64,000 bases of DNA from Ficedula albicollis (lineage: Eukaryota > Chordata > Aves > Passeriformes > Muscicapidae). The DNA lies in the NCBI RefSeq assembly GCF_000247815.1, contig NC_021676.1, forward strand, positions 8,183,092 through 8,247,091. The letters are read 5' to 3'. Both the position numbers and the translations under genes were made by a program. Position 1 is the stretch's first letter; each line of letters opens with the position of its first letter. Below the pieces are notes generated by a model that was given only the letters and a program-made list of their open reading frames with translations, was not told the origin of the DNA and did not search any database. Shown here piece after piece: positions 54,001 to 64,000 of this stretch.

Positions 54001-55609
54001 GTGCTTGATGGAAGACCCCAGCAGCAGTCCTGAGCATTTCCCTCAACCACCACTTCCCACTTGGAGAAAAGCTCTGCTGGGGCATGTGGGACTGGCATGA
54101 TGCTACAGCTGAAGGACTGCAGGTGCAGCAGAAGGTCCTGTCAAGTCAATATTTTGCTTTCATACAAAGTCTGAGGATATAGTTTGACCACTGCCATCTC
54201 CATGGCTTCTCCTTACTCTTTTGGAAAGAGCAGCACTGTATTACAACCCTGTAAAATATGAGGAAATATAAACATATTTGTGCAGAACAGGCCTATTAGC
54301 TAAACCTCTGCTGCAGGGCACAGCTCAGGTGATCCATTGCATTTTATCCGCACCCCCTCAAAAGCCTCTGGGAGGCTTCAGGAATCTTAAGTAATATAAG
54401 GGCACCCAAGCACTGAACCCAGTTCCTTGATGTTCTGAGTTCAACCACGTTGCTTTTAGCCTCATCTCCTGGTGAAGAGGAGGGAAGTGATGTTGCCCAA
54501 GTTTGCCTTGCAGCAGGGTGAGAGCATGGAGAGGCAAGGGAGGGGTGCAGGGGAACACTCCAATGCCTGAGCACTCCTCACCAACATCCCTGTTGTTCTG
54601 GCTCCTCAGGAGCCTGGATCCTTCCCAGGTCTGGGAGCAAAGCAAGACTTGTACAGAACCCTGCAGAGAGCAAGGGCACTGTCAGGGCAAACCCCAGCAG
54701 AGCCAGGAGAGGAGAGGATTTGGGGCATCCAGGTGATCTGGGGTGAGGCTTTGCTTCCCTACCCTTGCTGGAGTAAAGATACAATAAAGACAGAGACAGA
54801 ATCAGTGGAGAAGAAAACCATGGCAACAGAAACTTAGTTCCTACATTAATTTATTGCCATCGAGATATTTGCCAAGTGCCAGCTCCCTGGGAAAAATGCA
54901 TTTTTCATCAGTACAGCACAGAAATTAGCATCAGAAGAATTAATGCACTTAATAACTGTCAAAGAGCACAGAGAAATGTGCATGAGACATGAAGACAGCT
55001 GTATTTATGTGTCCCTTCAACCTATAGCAAGCACCAGCTAACTGGATAAATGTCACGGCCAGTTTGAATCATGACTTGGTGTCATTTTAAATTCAAGTGA
55101 AGCAAGGATTTTCTTTATTTGGCTAACACTGGAAGTGGCATAATGAATAAAGGGCACAAGCTCCTTGTTCATGTTGCAAGTCTTTCAGCCTTTAACCTAG
55201 AAAAAGGTGATGGCATTTCCAAAATAGGTCAGGTCACAGGCTAATCTGGCTGGTTTTACCCAGAGGATAGGAGCTGTGAAGCAGACATGGGACCTGTCAG
55301 ACTCTTTAGGCCCTTGGGACTTGGCCATCTCCTTCTCCTCACTTTTCCTCCCCCCTCTAAGCCAGGAGACCCTGCAGCCCACTGGCCTTGCTGTGCAAGT
55401 GCCTCCCAGGCAGGACAGCCCTTGTGGAGCACATTCAGCCCAGACCTCTGCTGCTCCACAGAGCAGCAGCACAGAAAATCTGTGGGTGGCTGTAGGAGAT
55501 CCAGGGGTGTGTGTGCTGGGCTGAGCCCCTCCAAACCCACTCTAACACTCTGTTCCTTGGCTTATCTCCAAGGCTATCTCCTGCTACCCCACACTCCCAA
55601 CATCACAAC
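48094..55609. other. Non-coding DNA, no recognised gene
   Basis: 7.5 kb with no recognised gene apart from the exon-like segment at 53583-53769. ORFs over 100 codons (50514-50873 minus, 51080-51508 minus, 51233-51649 plus, 53109-53441 minus, 55287-55745 plus) overlap on opposite strands and lack motifs. Short poly-A and poly-T runs occur near 51728 and 52100. Confidence 0.5.
53583..53769 (+). other. Possible 187-bp exon
   Basis: A very good acceptor (CATTTTTCTTTGTTTCAG|) is followed by 187 bases open in one frame and a strong donor (ACAAA|GTAAGA); the frame hits a stop right after the donor, as intronic sequence often does. The peptide (62 residues) has mixed, soluble-type composition with no recognised domain. 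The frame also stays open upstream of the acceptor. A real exon is possible; so is chance. Confidence 0.28.
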
Positions 55610-56017
55610 TGTCCTAGGTTACAATGTAAAGATGTGCCCAAAAGTATGTGTTCTACCACCTGTTAACCTGGTGGGGCAGTGTTCTTTATCTTGTCCACAC
55701 CCCATCCTTGCTCGAGAGAGATATCTTCTGTTAATGGACCATTGAGTCCCACTGTATTGGGAGATGCTCCACCCAGGGGGAGGAGCCAAACATTTCCTAC
55801 CTAGATACAAACTGAGATTTGGAACACCAGAGCAGCCCTTACCCACTGGTTTCCAGAGGATGAGAGCCACCAGACCTTTCTACAGGATCACTCCTTCAGC
55901 AAGACCATTTCATCAGCACTGCTACCACCACGCTATTGCATGAGTTTCTTTTTTTCCCCTAATAAATTGTTTTTCTGACTTGGGGTCTCTTACTGGTTTT
56001 GCTTTCAAACTAGTACA
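55610..56017 (+). mobile_element. Solo ERV LTR, about 410 bp
   Basis: Begins TGTCCTAG and ends CTAGTACA, imperfect inverted termini. U3 blocks (GGTGGGGCAGTGTTCTTTAT, GGGAGATGCTCCACCCAGGG) match those of the LTR at 16767, so the two belong to related families with different 3' parts. TATA-like TAGATACAAA near 55802 and AATAAA at 55961 are in order. Its last 86 bases are duplicated downstream. ACAAC occurs at both edges (55605 and 56015), but the downstream copy overlaps the terminal CA, so the target duplication is unclear. Confidence 0.78.
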
Positions 56018-56115
56018 ACTTTTTGCTATTACATGGGTTTCTTTTTTTCCCCTAATAAATTGTTTTTCTGACTTGGGGTCTCTTACTGGTTTTGCTTTCA
56101 AACTAGTACAACTTC
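55932..56115. repeat. 93-bp tandem duplication of an LTR end
   Basis: Copies 55932-56024 and 56025-about 56115 contain the polyadenylation signal and LTR 3' end; AATAAA is at 55961 and again at 56054. Differences include TTGCATGAG/TTACATGGG. Confidence 0.92.
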
Positions 56116-59100
56116 TCCACATGGCTTTGATATCTCCACTCCTTCCATATCACAGCCTGCTAATTTGAAGTGCTAGAGAACAAGCAACCAGCCTGCCAGA
56201 GCATCTCTGGGCTTTTCATCATTCTCTCAAGAATCCACTTCTTGCTTTTGGCCCACAGATAAAGAGAACCCTTTTTTCCCAGCTGTAATTCATTAAATAC
56301 ACAACACACAGGCTACAATTAGGATCACTACAAGTAGCATCATTACATTTCTATGAATATTTTTGAAGGAATATCAATCTCTGCCTTTTTTTTTTTTTTT
56401 AATATATTGCTTCACCAACAGACAGGACTGCCTACTGACAGATAAGCACCACAGAACTAAGTCCTGGGTTTGCTTTCAGGACCTACAGAGACTTTAGGAA
56501 ACTTGGGTTGTGATGGGCTTGTTTTTCTATCTGAAGCAACTGCTCATTTATATGTTTCTAGAAGATGGTTTTTCCAGACCTGACCCCAGACTTCCCCCTC
56601 CAAATGATGAAACACTTTGTTTACACCGAAGGCAGTATAGCTGATATGCATTCTGCCTCTTAGCCTGCAAGCTTGTAACAAACTGACCACTTTAATCAGC
56701 CTTCTGATTTTAACAGGGAGCATTATTTAGTACCACATGCAAATTGGCATCTTAACTGTGAGAAAAATAGTGACTGATTCATTGTTCAGCTGATGGGAGG
56801 AATTACCTTCATTGCTGTGTGATTCATCTTGATTCATCCCACGCCAGGAATCACGAAGGAATAATTTAAAGCCAGCTCAATATATTGTAAGCTCTAAATG
56901 GGAAAGCCTGTGCTTAGTACACATTGCTGATGGACAAAAGCAAAGTGTGGAGCTATCCCGCTGCAGGGGACAATACTGCAAAGATGGAAGCATAGTTACA
57001 GAAATAGATGATATTCCCTCATCCATGGTTCACTCTGGAAAGCTGACTCTCAGAGGACAAGGTAGAAAAGAAACAAGGTAGAGAAAAGGCATAAAAAATT
57101 TATTGTAGGCAAAGCAAGATCTGTGCAAGGAAAGTGTGACAAAAATTGAACTGCTACATATTCTGATGAGACAAATAGGTCAGGACAAGGTAGAGCATCC
57201 TAAAACAGAGCCTGGTGTGTGCCTGCTTGCACATGAGACAAACAGAGGGCAGGTGACAAAAAGGGAAAGCACACAAGCTGGAAGAAAATATGGGGGAAAA
57301 TGGGTTAGGAAGGCAGCAGTACAAAGCAGATACTCCAGGACTCACTAACGCTGAAAGATAGGGATAATGAGAAACACAGCCAGGAAAATAACTCAAAGAC
57401 CAGAAGGATTCAGGTTCCCTGCTGTGGTGGGGTAGAAGGGATGACCTTGTAGACAAATGGCAGAGTATTTATCTGCCACAAAACACTGTTTCTTCCAGGA
57501 TCCTGCTATGGCCTAGACAAAGGGCTGCATAAGACAAAAGACAGTAGATATTGTTCCCATGACACAGCTTTAGCATGCCCAGAAATAGGGGGATTTCTAA
57601 TCCTGGCCTAGCACAGACTGGAAAGCCCTGCTGTGGTGTCAGAGGAGCACTGCAGACCAGGACCAGGTTATGGATTCACTAAGTGAACACTCTGAAACAC
57701 TGTAATTGCCATCTGGGCTGCATTATTTCAATATGGGAGTTTTAATGGAGAGTTAAGAGCAGTGCTGACCTTTAAATACCCTAAGTATTTTAAAGCTGTA
57801 CTAGAAGATTTTACACCAATCATTTATTAGCATTATAAGTAAATGAGTTATTATCATTCATGAATTCTGTAACAGTCAATTTGTTTCTCTGCCCAGAGCC
57901 TTGAAGTGCCTATTTCACAATTTCTTAGAGATGTAACCATAGGAACTAAGTGGTTGCCAACATAAACCCTCACAATTAATGACGATAAGCTTTCACCCCA
58001 TTGAGTGATAGTGCAATGTATACAGAGCTGATGAAATGCACCTCGAGGGCCATGGGACCCTGAAGGCAGAGGCACGTGGAGAGGCTGTGCACACTCACAT
58101 GCTGCCTCAGTCAGTGCATTGGCTCAGCTGTGCATTTTTAAAACTCTGACACAGAAAGGCATGCTGTGAAATGGAAGACCAAGAAGGCAGATTTTCTGCC
58201 CTGGAAAGCAGAGATCCCTCTGAGCTGTAATAGGGAGCAAAGACAGTGCCCTTGACCCACTCCCTGAGCATCACAGAGGAATGGGAAATGGCAGTGGAGA
58301 GGAGCCACCATTCCCAGGGACACCAGGAAAGCTGCAGCACTGGAGGGACGTGCTCATGCAATTTGGAGCAGCCCCCAGAGCTCCCTCCCTGCTGTGGAGC
58401 ACCCATCTCAGCTGAGGGGTTCAGCTGCAGATGCCTCCTGCACTTAAATATCTTCTGTGGAGATCCTTCCTGTCCCTTTCACACTGGGATGAATATTTTG
58501 CCTCTGTTCCCCTCTGAAGAGGTGGGTTTGTTTTTTTCCCTGAGCATCTATTGCTGGAGGATAGACAGCTCCACTGCACATGATCATCCTTACGTAGGTG
58601 TGTGATTTCCAAGCAATAACATGGCTTTCCCAAGAAAGCTTCACAAATACTCCATCTCTGGAGGTAATGATTTTATATGCTTAAATACCAGGCTAAGGAC
58701 AAATTGCTTGCCTGTGACCAGGAAGGCACAAGACCTTCCTGCAGGGGAAAATGTTCAGTAACACCTGAAAGCAAACTGCTTTCTTGTCAGGGAGAGTAGA
58801 TTCATCAGGAGTTTTTGACATTTGCAGTAACAGGCTCAGAGGACATCTTGAAAGACATCTTCATTTACTTCATTCCAGAGAAATATCCAGATGACTTTCC
58901 CCACAGCATGTTATTGTAGAAATTAGAAAATGGAAATTAGAGGCACCCTTGCAAACGGTTTGGGGCCTCATGAGGTGGCTCTACCAGAAAGAGATACAAG
59001 AATTTCCTGTTTCTGAGATTCTTCCCAGAGTGATGCTGTGGAATAAGACCATGAGTGTGCTCCAGCTTCAGAGAAGGAAACAGTTCCCTGCCCACACGGT

Positions 59101-59639
59101 GGTGGAGAATACAAGGACAGTCATCTGGGGCCTGACCAAAAGGAACCAGAGCCCTTTTGCTGCCAGGGAAATGTTTAAGGAGAGGGTGCAGGGAAATGTA
59201 AACAGCACGTGAGGGGCTGCAGGTGCATCTCCAATCTGACAGCACAGAGGGAGTGAGGGGCTGCCAGAGCCAAAGGGATCAACCCTGCAAAGGAACAGAA
59301 CAGAGAGTTTGCCATTTCAGTCTTTGGGAATGAAAATACCTGAAAAGGGGCACAGCAATGCTTCCTTTTTCCCTTGGGGAGAAAATTTAAGAGCTTCAAG
59401 AGGGGTAGTACAGACAGGGAACAGTTCTGCACACACACATCCATTTCTGTCTGAGCTCTCTGTATGCAAATCCTTGCTTTAAGTGATGCCATAGTGATTT
59501 TTGCCTTTTTTTCTTCTATATGTTCTCTGTATTCTTTACACATAGCTTTGTAGCCTATTATTGCATTCATAGCTAGTTTTCCCTGTACTTTTCCTTGCCC
59601 TAATAGGCAGAATATATTCCAAAATATATTCCAAAGCCC
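56116..59639. other. Non-coding DNA, no recognised gene
   Basis: No gene is recognised. A poly-T run lies near 56385-56400. The ORFs at 58949-59212 (plus) and 59175-59570 (minus) were examined and have no visible domain. Confidence 0.5.
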
Positions 59640-59983
59640 CTATCTTATCTTGGTTCTCCCTGGGAACCAAGGCCGAAAAACAGCTCTTCAAGACACATTT
59701 TCCTCCACAGGTTCAGTTTCCATCTGAGGGGGGAGGATTTAGAAGTGGCTAGAACTGGGGGGGAATTGCATCACCACCTGTGCTCCTAATTGGTGATTTT
59801 TGTCAATTATGATAATTTAATAAACTCCTAACACTGTATGCACCCCTGTGGAGGGTAGGCTTTTGTGGGCATTGTCTGTATTTGCCCCTGGAGACCTCCA
59901 ATAAAGACCGGGATTTATATTACCACCTATACTAATATTATCTCCAAAGTGTGTGTTGATTCCTTTCTAGGTTTCTTAAGACA
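59640..59983 (+). mobile_element. ERV LTR, 3' part (left border uncertain)
   Basis: Contains an LTR-like U3 (AATTGGTGATTTTTGTCAAT), then AATAAA at 59900 followed by a typical U5 ending GGTTTCTTAAGACA. The 3' end resembles avian ERVK-type LTRs as I remember them. No matching TGTCTTAAG-type start was found upstream, so it is 5'-truncated or diverged. The right half is duplicated. Confidence 0.62.
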
Positions 59984-60304
59984 TCATAAGAAGCCCCATT
60001 TTGCTTCTGCAGTGCAATAATACTACCAATAAAGAAGCACATTTGAATATTTCATGTCATTAAGTAAACTGTACCCTGTAGAGGGTAGGCTTTTGTGGGC
60101 ATTGTCTGTATTTGCCCCTGGAGACCTCCAATAAAGACCAGGATTTATATTACCACCTATACTAATATTATCTCCAAAGTGTGTGTTGATTCCTTTCTAG
60201 GTTTCTTAAGACACCATAAGAAGCCCCATTTTGCTTCTGCAGTGCAATAATACTACCAATAAAGAAGCACATTTGAATATTTCATGTCATTAAGTAAACT
60301 GTAC
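59845..60304. repeat. 230-bp tandem duplication of LTR end plus flank
   Basis: Copies 59845-60074 and 60075-60304 differ at a handful of positions (for example GACCGGG/GACCAGG and ACATCAT/ACACCAT). The unit joins the last 139 bases of the LTR to about 90 bases of flank, so it arose after insertion. A second LTR 3' end is at about 60213. Confidence 0.93.
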
Positions 60305-62585
60305 TGAACCCTTTAACAGGTTTTTGGTTATCTCAGTCATCAGAAACACTCAGAATCCTCTCTTTGAATGTATCTGTCTTCAGCTTGGTACAGATACACA
60401 GTTCCTGGCAGATAACAGTGTCACACCAGATAATAAGCTCCTGCTGCTAGATAAACCACTTGGAGGAAGATGCACATTTGAATTTCTATTCCCTTGGCTT
60501 TAATGAGATGCCATCAGCTCAAGTTTGGCCCCATATTTAAACGTCACTAAGAGAAGCTCTATGCAATCACAACAACAACAATAACAATAAAAAAAGTAAA
60601 TTTTAAGCATGATTTCTACTGGAAATGGGATTTTCTTGCAAACCCACATTGCTTTGCAGTCTCATCCAGCGTTGTGTTGGCAGATAGGAAATCACACCCA
60701 GTGGATGGGACTGAGAGATCTCACAGGGTGACCCAGGGCTGGGTGGTGTCCCAGGTGTCCCCCCCAGGCAGGGATGCAGCCTGTGACACGTGGGACGCTG
60801 CTGTGTCCCCCCCCAAAGCCCTGCTGCCAGCGCATGGCACGATGCTCTGCAGTTTATCTGACACTGACTCACTGATGTGGCCACTGAGCCACACAGGCAC
60901 AGGAGGTTTGGAGACTGGGAAGTTCCAGTGCCCCACCGCAATCCTGATGAAAATCTTGGTGACCTCTGAAGGTTTTGAGATCTCAAAAACTCATTTTCTT
61001 CTTCATATTCCAGCAGGAATATCTTGGAAAATAATCATTTGGCCATATAGATATATATATGTACTTATATCCCATCATGTTATATTCTAAACAACTGCCT
61101 TGGGGTACAAGAAACCACATTAAAATGCATGCAAACTGAGTTAACAAATGTCAGCTAGAAGTTCCAAATACAAACTGTGCTCCTCAGACCCCAGGCTAAA
61201 AGACTGAATAAACAGATGTTCTTTGCACTGTGCCCTGAAGGTTAAACTTAACCTTCATTAGGCAAACAAGGGACACTGATATCCTTTTCTAAATAAGAAA
61301 GGTCGATGGCATATATAATCAGGGCTTAGACCATTTGACATATTTTAGGTTAGGGGTTTTAGCAGAGGAAGAGAGGTTATGATATTTCTAGGAGAGAAGC
61401 AGACAGACTGTGCACAATAAATCACAAGATTAAGAATGCAGAGGAATTCCTGAAAGGCAGCAGCTCCCTGCTCCCACACCTACTTTATTTGCAGCTCCAC
61501 CCCAGCTGGAGGGATGGTCTCCAAGCCACCTCCAAGGAATGGCTCCTCTCTGACACCCTGTTCCTGGCAGGTTTTCGGGTCCACTCACAAGACCTAGGTT
61601 TTACTCTTTCTTACCAGTGAGTTAGGACTTGAGATCTGGATGTAATTCCACCAGAGATAAATTTTATCAGCAGCACTCTTATCCATAAGAAGGAAAGCCT
61701 TGCAGTCTCACAAAGAGACTTCAACAAAAAGTCCAGAAAGATCTATAAGAAAAACAGTGAAACAATTTCTCATGATTATAAAAACAGAAGGGAAAGTTAG
61801 GGAAAATCCTAATCACTGTGTTGCTTTTTCCCTGGAAACAGGAAAACTAAATATAATGAAAGACTATTTGTTTCCTCCTGGGTTGGTCAGCAGGATTTTT
61901 ACTTTTTCTTGAGGTCTTTTTGGGCTCTGCAAAAAAAAGTGAAGAGGAACACGTGCCTTGATTTCATATTGCAATCTCCAATGATTTATATTCCTCTAGG
62001 CTGTGCTGCTTTTTCCTGCCTGTGCTTCTATTCTGCTCTGACCTACCCTGCATGCCTTAATCTGTGGAATTTCTTATTATCTTCTAACTCCTGTAGATAT
62101 CCATCTTTCTAGCTCAGCAAAAGCTAATGTGATATGAATGGTCTGTGTTCCAGCTGTTAGTGCTGTGTGTGGCAGGAGCTGCCTCCCACATCTCGTTCCT
62201 TTAATTTACCCATTTGATTTTTCTTCACATAACTAAGTGAATCCTTTCTCTACCCAGGCCAGGCTTGCTGACCGTGGAGATTATTTCTAATGTGGTTCCC
62301 ACCCCAGAGGAGCAAGGATTGCCAGAGTTATGTTCCTTCCTGCCTTGCTGAGTTACACATCACTAACTAATCTAGAATGACTCTCACGGGCCCCTGTTAC
62401 TCAGCAGAGCACAGGCAACAGAATTGTTTCATGTTTTGCCATGTTATTTCAGGAATAATGGGTTCAGGTGAGGTGACAATGCCTTGCAAACTGTCTGCAA
62501 TGAGATACATTTTATTAGGAAAGTACAGAACTAAGATTGTTGATCATCTAATTAAATTTCAGGCTAAGTTTGCTGCAGCTTGATC
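60305..62585. other. Non-coding DNA, no recognised gene
   Basis: Two overlapping ORFs at 60603-61090 lie on opposite strands and show no domain. Includes a CAA/TAA-rich low-complexity patch at about 60568-60600 and a TA patch near 61048. Confidence 0.5.
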
Positions 62586-62699
62586 TACTGATGTGTTCTG
62601 AGTGACTCACAAACATTTTGAAATAAGGGGCTGGTATGACAACTTTACTGATGTGTTCTGAGTGACTCACATTTTGAAATAAGGGGCTGGTATGACAAC
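62586..62699. repeat. Two-copy tandem duplication, 60/54 bp
   Basis: Copies 62586-62645 and 62646-62699. Copy 2 lacks AAAC and is otherwise nearly identical. Confidence 0.92.
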
Positions 62700-64000
62700 T
62701 GTTCACAATGATACAGAAAATAAAGGCCTTTTCCATGCCAGTTGGAAATAAACCCACATTTATTTAAATAAAGATATGAATTATTTATGGCACTTCTGTA
62801 ACACAAAGATGCTGATGCAGACACTATCATAACGGAGAATATAAAAGCAGAAACTAAACATGTGTCTTATCTGCCAATAATCCTGCAAGATATCTAAAGA
62901 AATAGTGCCTTGTTTACTATAGTGGGCTGTTCCTCCCAACACACAGTGGACCTGAGTTTTTCTATATTTCATCCCAAAGTCAACTAGAACATCTTATGTA
63001 CTCATATTAAATATTCTAATTCTAAAGCTGAATCTTTATTATTGCTATTATACTGAGAAAATATCTGTTTGCTACACCCAGACAGATATGCCCATTTCCA
63101 TCATAAGCTTTACAGCAGTTTTATTGCCTCTCACTGGAAAGTCAGCATTTTGCAAGATCTAAAGAAAAAAAAAAAGATAAAAGAGAAGGAGTTGAAAACA
63201 ATTAGACAACACAAGTTTCATAGCCATTTTCCATGGGAACAAAGTCTTCTATAGTCAGGGCAATTATTCCTTTTTAAAGTATAGCTTCCAATGTTCTGTT
63301 GTGAGTTGCACTTAAATAGGGGATGAACTCATCATCTCACCATTTAACCATCTGTAAATAGTCTAAATACAGGACATTAGATCTGGATAAGAAATCTCTG
63401 CAAAAATGTTCATTGGTACTTAGTGCAAATTAGAGCAAACTCCATTTTATAGACAACATCAGAACTCTTTGTTCCTCACAAATTATCTGGAACAGTAGAT
63501 ATTTCTGCCAAATGGTGGCATTTTGGCTGCCTTGAGTGACAGCTGAGGGAGCATGGCTGAGGTAAAGTGTTCTTAAATACTGGTTAAAGTCAGTACCTGG
63601 CCCTGGCAGACTGACACCAGAATCCATGGGAAAGGGTGTGAAGCTCCCAGCTCTGCTTCAGAGACTCACTGCTGGGGTTGTACCGTTTCAATTAGAAGCT
63701 GCCCTGCAGCCAGGAATAAAAGAAACAAAATGATATCCTAGAGATGTAGCACTTGCTGCATCTGTAGCATTAATGATGATTTCATCCCATCTTATCCCAT
63801 CTGTAGCAGAGCATCATTTCACTAATACCTTTTAAAATCCTACCAGACTCTACTGTCAAGGGAGGGAATCAGTCCACATGAAGACAGAGCTGGTTCAGGA
63901 GCACAGCAGCCAAGTATAATTTCCAAAGGAGCTCTTAATTGATTGCACTTGTGAAAGATGCATCAAAATGTCCCAAAACGAGCACACTGTCACTTTTTAA
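62700..64000. other. AT-rich non-coding DNA to window end
   Basis: No gene or repeat is recognised apart from a short poly-A run near 63163-63174. Confidence 0.5.

Overview
The window looks like vertebrate nuclear DNA, most probably from a bird and plausibly a songbird. It is non-coding and AT-leaning, with no mammalian-type SINEs. It holds several LTRs of types known from avian endogenous retroviruses (ERVs). The best is a minus-strand LTR at 47493-48093 whose termini and interior I recognise as an avian ERVL-type LTR. The species call is inference; no alignment was run.

No complete protein-coding gene can be supported. The longest ORFs are homopolymer translations (poly-Gly/poly-Pro) of two G runs, and the rest are short, mutually overlapping chance frames. 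Layout: 1-13.6 kb intergenic or intronic DNA with a (TTG)17 microsatellite; 14.2-14.5 kb an A20-G282-A45 block; 16.4-18.8 kb a solo LTR, a short telomere-like motif and a duplication with a 58-bp filler matching a site 2.2 kb upstream; 20.06-20.28 kb a GC-rich minisatellite; 24-33 kb several two-copy tandem duplications; 33.5-35.3 kb a probable LTR remnant and an ORF with a zinc-knuckle-like motif; 36.7 kb a compound dinucleotide repeat; 41.9-42.6 kb a (GGGGAAA)n tract interrupted by an Illumina adapter sequence and 520 G; 47.5-48.1 kb, 55.6-56.1 kb and about 59.6-60.0 kb further LTRs; and unique DNA to the end.

Three things stand out. First, the G520 block begins with the 16-nt prefix of an Illumina paired-end adapter inside a GGGGAAA repeat. 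This is most simply two-colour-chemistry dark-cycle sequence built into the assembly, not biology; the G282 block is probably the same. Second, there are about 16 direct, mostly two-copy tandem duplications of 25-270 bp at high identity. Several carry short fillers, and four lie in or across ERV LTRs. They are either a real burst of short tandem duplication or further assembly error. Third, a few segments look like isolated exons (strong acceptor and donor around an open frame). They lie on both strands and do not form one gene model, so they are given as candidates only. I did not find a convincing new biological system.
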